Below the pieces are notes generated by a model. It made no database searches. It worked only from the letters and a program-made list of their open reading frames with translations, and had not been told where the DNA came from. Source: Salinivibrio kushneri (GTDB taxonomy: Bacteria; Pseudomonadota; Gammaproteobacteria; Enterobacterales; Vibrionaceae). From it: a stretch of DNA of 64,000 nt. A program made the position numbers and the translations under genes. Positions 60,380 to 64,000 of the stretch are shown piece by piece; the first letter of the stretch is position 1; every line of letters starts with the position of its first letter. Location of the stretch: assembly GCF_005280275.1 (NCBI RefSeq), contig NZ_CP040021.1, forward strand, positions 1,203,001-1,267,000, in the 5' to 3' direction.

Positions 60380-62041
60380 ATGGAAAGCAAAAACCATCAA
60401 TCGGATACACATGTTGTTTTTAATCAACCCAAACCGCTGGAAAATTATAATGCCTTCACTGCCGATCGTATTTTGCAGTATTGGGTTGCGCAATTTGGCG
60501 GGCAATGGGGTGAAGACCGTTTAACCTCGTTTGGTGGCCGTATTGGCGGCGACTTATTAGAGGCGGGTATGAATGCTAATCAGTATCTCCCCACTTTCCG
60601 GCCTGTTGACCGCTTTGGCTATCGAATTGATCAGGTTGATTATCATCCTGCGTACCATCAACTCATGGCACATGCTATCGAGCACGGCCATTGCGCCATG
60701 CCTTGGAGTGAAAAAACCTCGGGGCGTCATGTGGTTCGCGCTGCCATGGCATTTCTTCACACCCATGCCGATCCGGGCTCTGGCTGTCCGCTCACCATGA
60801 CATTTGCCAGCGTACCCGCATTACAAGCTCAAGCAGATATCGCAGAAAAATGGCTGCCTAAAATCGTGAGTGGTCGCTACGATGGACGTAATATTCCTTG
60901 GTTTGAGAAAGAGGGTGTCACTCTCGGAATGGCGATGACTGAAAAGCAAGGAGGATCGGATGTGCGGGCTAATACAACCTATGCAACGCCTTGTGAAGCG
61001 CCCGGAGGAGGTAAACGTTATTCACTGGTGGGGCATAAATGGTTTTGTTCAGCACCCATGAGTGATGCCTTTCTTGTTCTCGCAAAAACTGACCACGGTT
61101 TGTCCTGCTTCCTGGTTCCACGTTGGCGAGAAGACGGGAGTAAAAACTCGATTCACATTCAGCGTCTGAAAGACAAGCTAGGAAACCAATCAAATGCCAG
61201 TTCGGAAATTGAGTTTCGCGATGCGCAAGGATGGTTGTTAGGTGAGCCGGGAAAGGGGATTAAGACCATTATTCAAATGGTGGCATTAACGCGGTATGAC
61301 TGCATGATAGGCTCTAGTGCTCTTATGGCACAAGCCACCAAAGAGGCCATTTGGCATACTGCAGGCCGTGAGGTATTTGGTAAACCTTTGCATCATCAGC
61401 CACTAATGCAAAATGTCTTGGCTGATTTGGCCTTAGAATCAGAAGCCGCGCTCGCGATTTCGATGCGATTGGCTCGGGCGCTTGAGCAACTAGATAACCC
61501 ACATGAAGCCGCCTTGGTTAGGATTGGCACGGCTGTTGGTAAATATTGGATTTGCAAGCGCGCGGTACAGCACACCTACGAAGCGATGGAGTGCCTAGGT
61601 GGAGTGGGTTATGTAAACGAAAATGTCGCCAGTCGGCTTTATCGTGAGGCCCCTGTTAACGCCATTTGGGAAGGATCGGGCAATGTGCAATGTTTGGATT
61701 TGCTCCGAGTGCTGACTCGAGAGCCGGATACCGTATCGGTCTTCATTGCAGAATTACGCTATGCGATAGGGGCGAATGACGCTTTTGATCGTGCGGTGGA
61801 TGGGCTTGAGGAGCAGCTAGGTAATGCTGAGATGTTAGCTTATCGTACTCGCCAAGTGATAGAGAAAATGGCGATATTGTGGCAAGCTGCGACATTGTTG
61901 CGTTATGGAGAACCAGACATTGCCGAGGCCTTCGTGCAAGCGCGTGTCGAAACGTCAGAATATCATCAATATGGTACGCTCCCTTCGCACATTGATATGA
62001 CCGCGATCATCTCGCGCGCGATGCCGCAGTCCAGCGGATGA
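60380..62041 (+). CDS. aidB: AidB, acyl-CoA-dehydrogenase-like DNA-damage-inducible protein
   Basis: The 553-residue protein matches E. coli AidB through VVFNQPKPLENYN, GMAMTEKQGGSDVRANTT, YSLVGHKWFCSAPMSDAF, IQRLKDKLGNQSNASSEIEF and LYREAPVNAIWEGSGNVQCL. AidB is an FAD protein induced by alkylation and linked to protection from it. The FAD and acyl-CoA dehydrogenase regions are intact. A terminator follows the stop. Confidence 0.95.
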   Translation: MESKNHQSDTHVVFNQPKPLENYNAFTADRILQYWVAQFGGQWGEDRLTSFGGRIGGDLLEAGMNANQYLPTFRPVDRFGYRIDQVDYHPAYHQLMAHAIEHGHCAMPWSEKTSGRHVVRAAMAFLHTHADPGSGCPLTMTFASVPALQAQADIAEKWLPKIVSGRYDGRNIPWFEKEGVTLGMAMTEKQGGSDVRANTTYATPCEAPGGGKRYSLVGHKWFCSAPMSDAFLVLAKTDHGLSCFLVPRWREDGSKNSIHIQRLKDKLGNQSNASSEIEFRDAQGWLLGEPGKGIKTIIQMVALTRYDCMIGSSALMAQATKEAIWHTAGREVFGKPLHHQPLMQNVLADLALESEAALAISMRLARALEQLDNPHEAALVRIGTAVGKYWICKRAVQHTYEAMECLGGVGYVNENVASRLYREAPVNAIWEGSGNVQCLDLLRVLTREPDTVSVFIAELRYAIGANDAFDRAVDGLEEQLGNAEMLAYRTRQVIEKMAILWQAATLLRYGEPDIAEAFVQARVETSEYHQYGTLPSHIDMTAIISRAMPQSSG

Positions 62042-62056
62042 GCAAGGGGTAACATG

Positions 62057-62082
62057 AAGGCGTCTGGAAAGACGCCTTTTTA
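62057..62082 (+). terminator. Terminator of the aidB transcript
   Basis: AAGGCGTC (62057-62064) and GACGCCTT (62071-62078) form an 8-bp stem followed by TTT. It lies 16 bases past aidB and could also serve the converging punC. Confidence 0.85.
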
Positions 62083-62101
62083 GTCTCTAAACCCCGTTTC
62101 C

Positions 62102-63307
62102 TTACGCGGCTGCTAGCGTTTGTGCTTGACGGTTTGCATGCCAGACCAAGCCAAAGCCAATAATCACCAGCGCACAGGTGGACAGCATGACGGTGGTGAC
62201 GGCGATCAAGCCCGAGGCCGCAAACGCAGACACCACGGCGCTCGCCAAGAAGCAGATCATCATTTGCAAGAAGTTCAGCAGCCCCGCAGCGGTCGCGCTA
62301 CAGGATTTAAAATATTCCAAGGCGCGATTGACGACCAGTGGGTAAATGGCGCCGTTCGCCGCCGCAAGGAAGCAGAATGGGCCAAGAATCACCCAGATAT
62401 TAGTCACATCGGTGCGCCAGCTGATCAAAAAGATAACCACTACGCTGGCAACAAACAGCTTAAGCAGCCAAGGCAGGATACTGTGATCTTTGAGTTTGTT
62501 GAGGGCATGACGACACGTGTATCCGCCGACAACAAACGCGATCGTTTGTGGGATGTAGCTTAGGCCAATGTCTGCTTCGGTATAGCCCATCGCTGACATA
62601 ATAAACGGCGATCCAGTGAGATAGGCAAAGAAAGCGGCCGAGCAACCGGCAAAGATAAGCATATTTCCGATGAACTTTTTTGATTTAAAAACTTGCTGGT
62701 AGTCACCCTTAAGTTTATCAATAATTTTAGTATCTTGTGCTGGGCTAGTTAAGCTTTCTTCCTCACGAAGGGTCAGTGCAACAAAAATAATACCTAGTGC
62801 GAATAAAACCACAAAAATACTGCGCCAATCAAAATGCTGGAGTAAATAGGAACCTAATAATGGTGCGAGAGCTGGAGACAAGGCAACTAAAGGCATGATA
62901 GTGGCGAACACTTTCTGCCCCAGTTTTCCCTCATAGCGATCAATGACCACGGCTTGCCAAATCACAATTGCGCTGCACGCGCCCAACGCCTGAACAAGGC
63001 GCGCACCGAGTAACAGATAAATATTATCTGCAAACAGACATACCACGGTCGCAACGCTATAGAGACTTAAGCCAATTAACAGCGCAGGTTTACGGCCAAT
63101 ACGGTCGGAGAGGGGGCCATAAACGAGCTGACCACAGGCCATGCCAAGCAAAAAGATGCTCAAGGTTAAACCGATATTGGCCGACGAGGTCGCAAAATCG
63201 ATTTGCATGGCTTCAAAGGCGGGAAGATACATGTCGGTGGCTAAGAAGCCAAGCATACTGAGCCCTGCTAGCCAAAACAGCGTGATAAATGGCAAATTTT
63301 TGTTCAT
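62102..63307 (-). CDS. punC: PunC, purine nucleoside MFS transporter
   Basis: The 401-residue, 12-helix protein matches E. coli PunC (YdhC) in GFLATDMYLPAFEAMQ, CSAIVIWQAVVIDRYEG and FATIMPLVALSPALAPLLGS (all quoted in part). PunC imports purine nucleosides, and its expression is activated by PunR. It is divergent from the punR-like gene at 63414, with 106 bases between, as in E. coli. Confidence 0.9.
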   Translation of the reverse strand: MNKNLPFITLFWLAGLSMLGFLATDMYLPAFEAMQIDFATSSANIGLTLSIFLLGMACGQLVYGPLSDRIGRKPALLIGLSLYSVATVVCLFADNIYLLLGARLVQALGACSAIVIWQAVVIDRYEGKLGQKVFATIMPLVALSPALAPLLGSYLLQHFDWRSIFVVLFALGIIFVALTLREEESLTSPAQDTKIIDKLKGDYQQVFKSKKFIGNMLIFAGCSAAFFAYLTGSPFIMSAMGYTEADIGLSYIPQTIAFVVGGYTCRHALNKLKDHSILPWLLKLFVASVVVIFLISWRTDVTNIWVILGPFCFLAAANGAIYPLVVNRALEYFKSCSATAAGLLNFLQMMICFLASAVVSAFAASGLIAVTTVMLSTCALVIIGFGLVWHANRQAQTLAAA

Positions 63308-63413
63308 TTTTTATCTCTTGATACAAAGATTAATGTAAAGAGCAGTTTATGCCTAACAATTGATACTGTGAAACGCTATGATTTGAATACTACTTTCAAA
63401 ATATTTGATGTGA

Positions 63414-64000
63414 ATGTTTTCTTACCAAGATTTTCAAGTGATTGACGTGGTTGCACGGCGAGGAAGTTTCTCCGCGGCGGCTGAAGAGCTGCACAAGGTA
63501 CCGAGTGCGGTGAGCTACACGGTACGACAGATTGAAGACAAGCTGGCCGTCACCCTGTTTGAGCGGCTTCATCGTCAGGTTCGGTTGACCGCCGCGGGTG
63601 AGTACTTTGTCTCCCAGTCACGTGAGATGATTAAGAATATGGAAGCCATTCGCCAGCAAACCCAACGTGTTGCTAATGGTTGGACGCAAAGTGTCGCATT
63701 GGCACTGGATAACGTCGTAAGAGAGGATAGCGTCAATACCTTGGTACGTGACTTTTATGATGCGTTTCCTGATGTCGAGCTGTTACTGACCATGGAAGTA
63801 TTCAATGGTGTGTGGGATGCGCTGGCGGATGATAGAGCCGATATTGCCATTGGTGCTACAGCTGCTGTGCCAGTGAGCGGCGCGTTTCGCTATCGAGAAA
63901 TGGGCACCCTGCGTTGGCGATTTGTGGTGAGCCCATCGCATCCACTCGTCCAGTGTGCCCAGCCACTGGCTAATGATCAGCTCGCGCCGTATCCGGCGAT
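63414..64000 (+). CDS. punR: PunR, LysR-family regulator (3' end outside window)
   Basis: The frame from ATG 63414 runs off the right edge after 195 codons. Its first residues FSYQDFQVIDVVARRGSFSA and LHKVPSAVSYTVRQIEDKLA match E. coli PunR (YdhB). The C-terminal part, VFNGVWDALADDRADIAIGA, also matches. PunR activates punC in response to purines. The gene was not in the supplied open-frame list because it lacks a stop within the window. Confidence 0.93.
   Translation, partial: MFSYQDFQVIDVVARRGSFSAAAEELHKVPSAVSYTVRQIEDKLAVTLFERLHRQVRLTAAGEYFVSQSREMIKNMEAIRQQTQRVANGWTQSVALALDNVVREDSVNTLVRDFYDAFPDVELLLTMEVFNGVWDALADDRADIAIGATAAVPVSGAFRYREMGTLRWRFVVSPSHPLVQCAQPLANDQLAPYPA

Overview
The window looks like a chromosomal segment of a Vibrionaceae member. 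The evidence is the rlmI–acyP–tusE–yccA block, a divergent punC/punR pair, a VF530-type DNA-binding protein, an AidB homologue and, above all, VCR-like attC sites. By eye the core genes look close to 50% G+C, which fits genera such as Salinivibrio or Grimontia better than low-GC Vibrio. The genus itself cannot be fixed from the sequence alone.

Layout. 1-8.8 kb is core: a truncated GAF-GGDEF cyclase, rlmI, a chemoreceptor, acyP, tusE, yccA, an unusual Nramp-like transporter, a CNT nucleoside transporter and tRNA-Ser(TGA). 9.2-18.8 kb is an array of integron gene cassettes, all on the + strand and each followed by an attC site, with no integrase in the window (a CALIN-type cluster). Two near-identical IS1111-group IS110 elements sit inside attC sites, and a third is a remnant. 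Cassette products include a coiled-coil membrane protein, a TPR-like gene broken by a stop, a HEPN-like protein, a nucleotidyltransferase-like protein, a CoiA-like nuclease, an M50-like peptidase and (probably) an LRAT-like protein. 19.7-36.5 kb is an accessory stretch: a methyltransferase, MFS+GST, VOC, SDR and monooxygenase genes, seven GNAT acetyltransferases, a TauD-like dioxygenase, a higBA locus whose toxin has been deleted in frame, ohrR/ohr with two palindromic operators, and lhgO.

36.7-46 kb contains a four-gene minus-strand set: ATP-grasp ligase, a 656-residue protein whose C-terminal half carries papain-like Q...C...H...N spacing, an amidoligase and a class-I glutamine-amidotransferase-like hydrolase. 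It reads like a peptide or amide ligation-and-cleavage system and is the most interesting candidate here for an undescribed pathway. It is followed by a D-amino-acid-dehydrogenase-like oxidase, a DMT exporter and a LysR regulator. 46-50.5 kb is an RND efflux pump with its adaptor. 50.7-64 kb is mostly metabolic: a deaminase, a solute-binding protein, a YbaK-like deacylase, an acyl-CoA ligase, peroxiredoxin, a TerC-like protein, Blc lipocalin, a VOC/O-methyltransferase pair, AidB, then PunC and the start of PunR at the right edge.

All functional statements come from reading motifs and remembered family sequences. No search was run.
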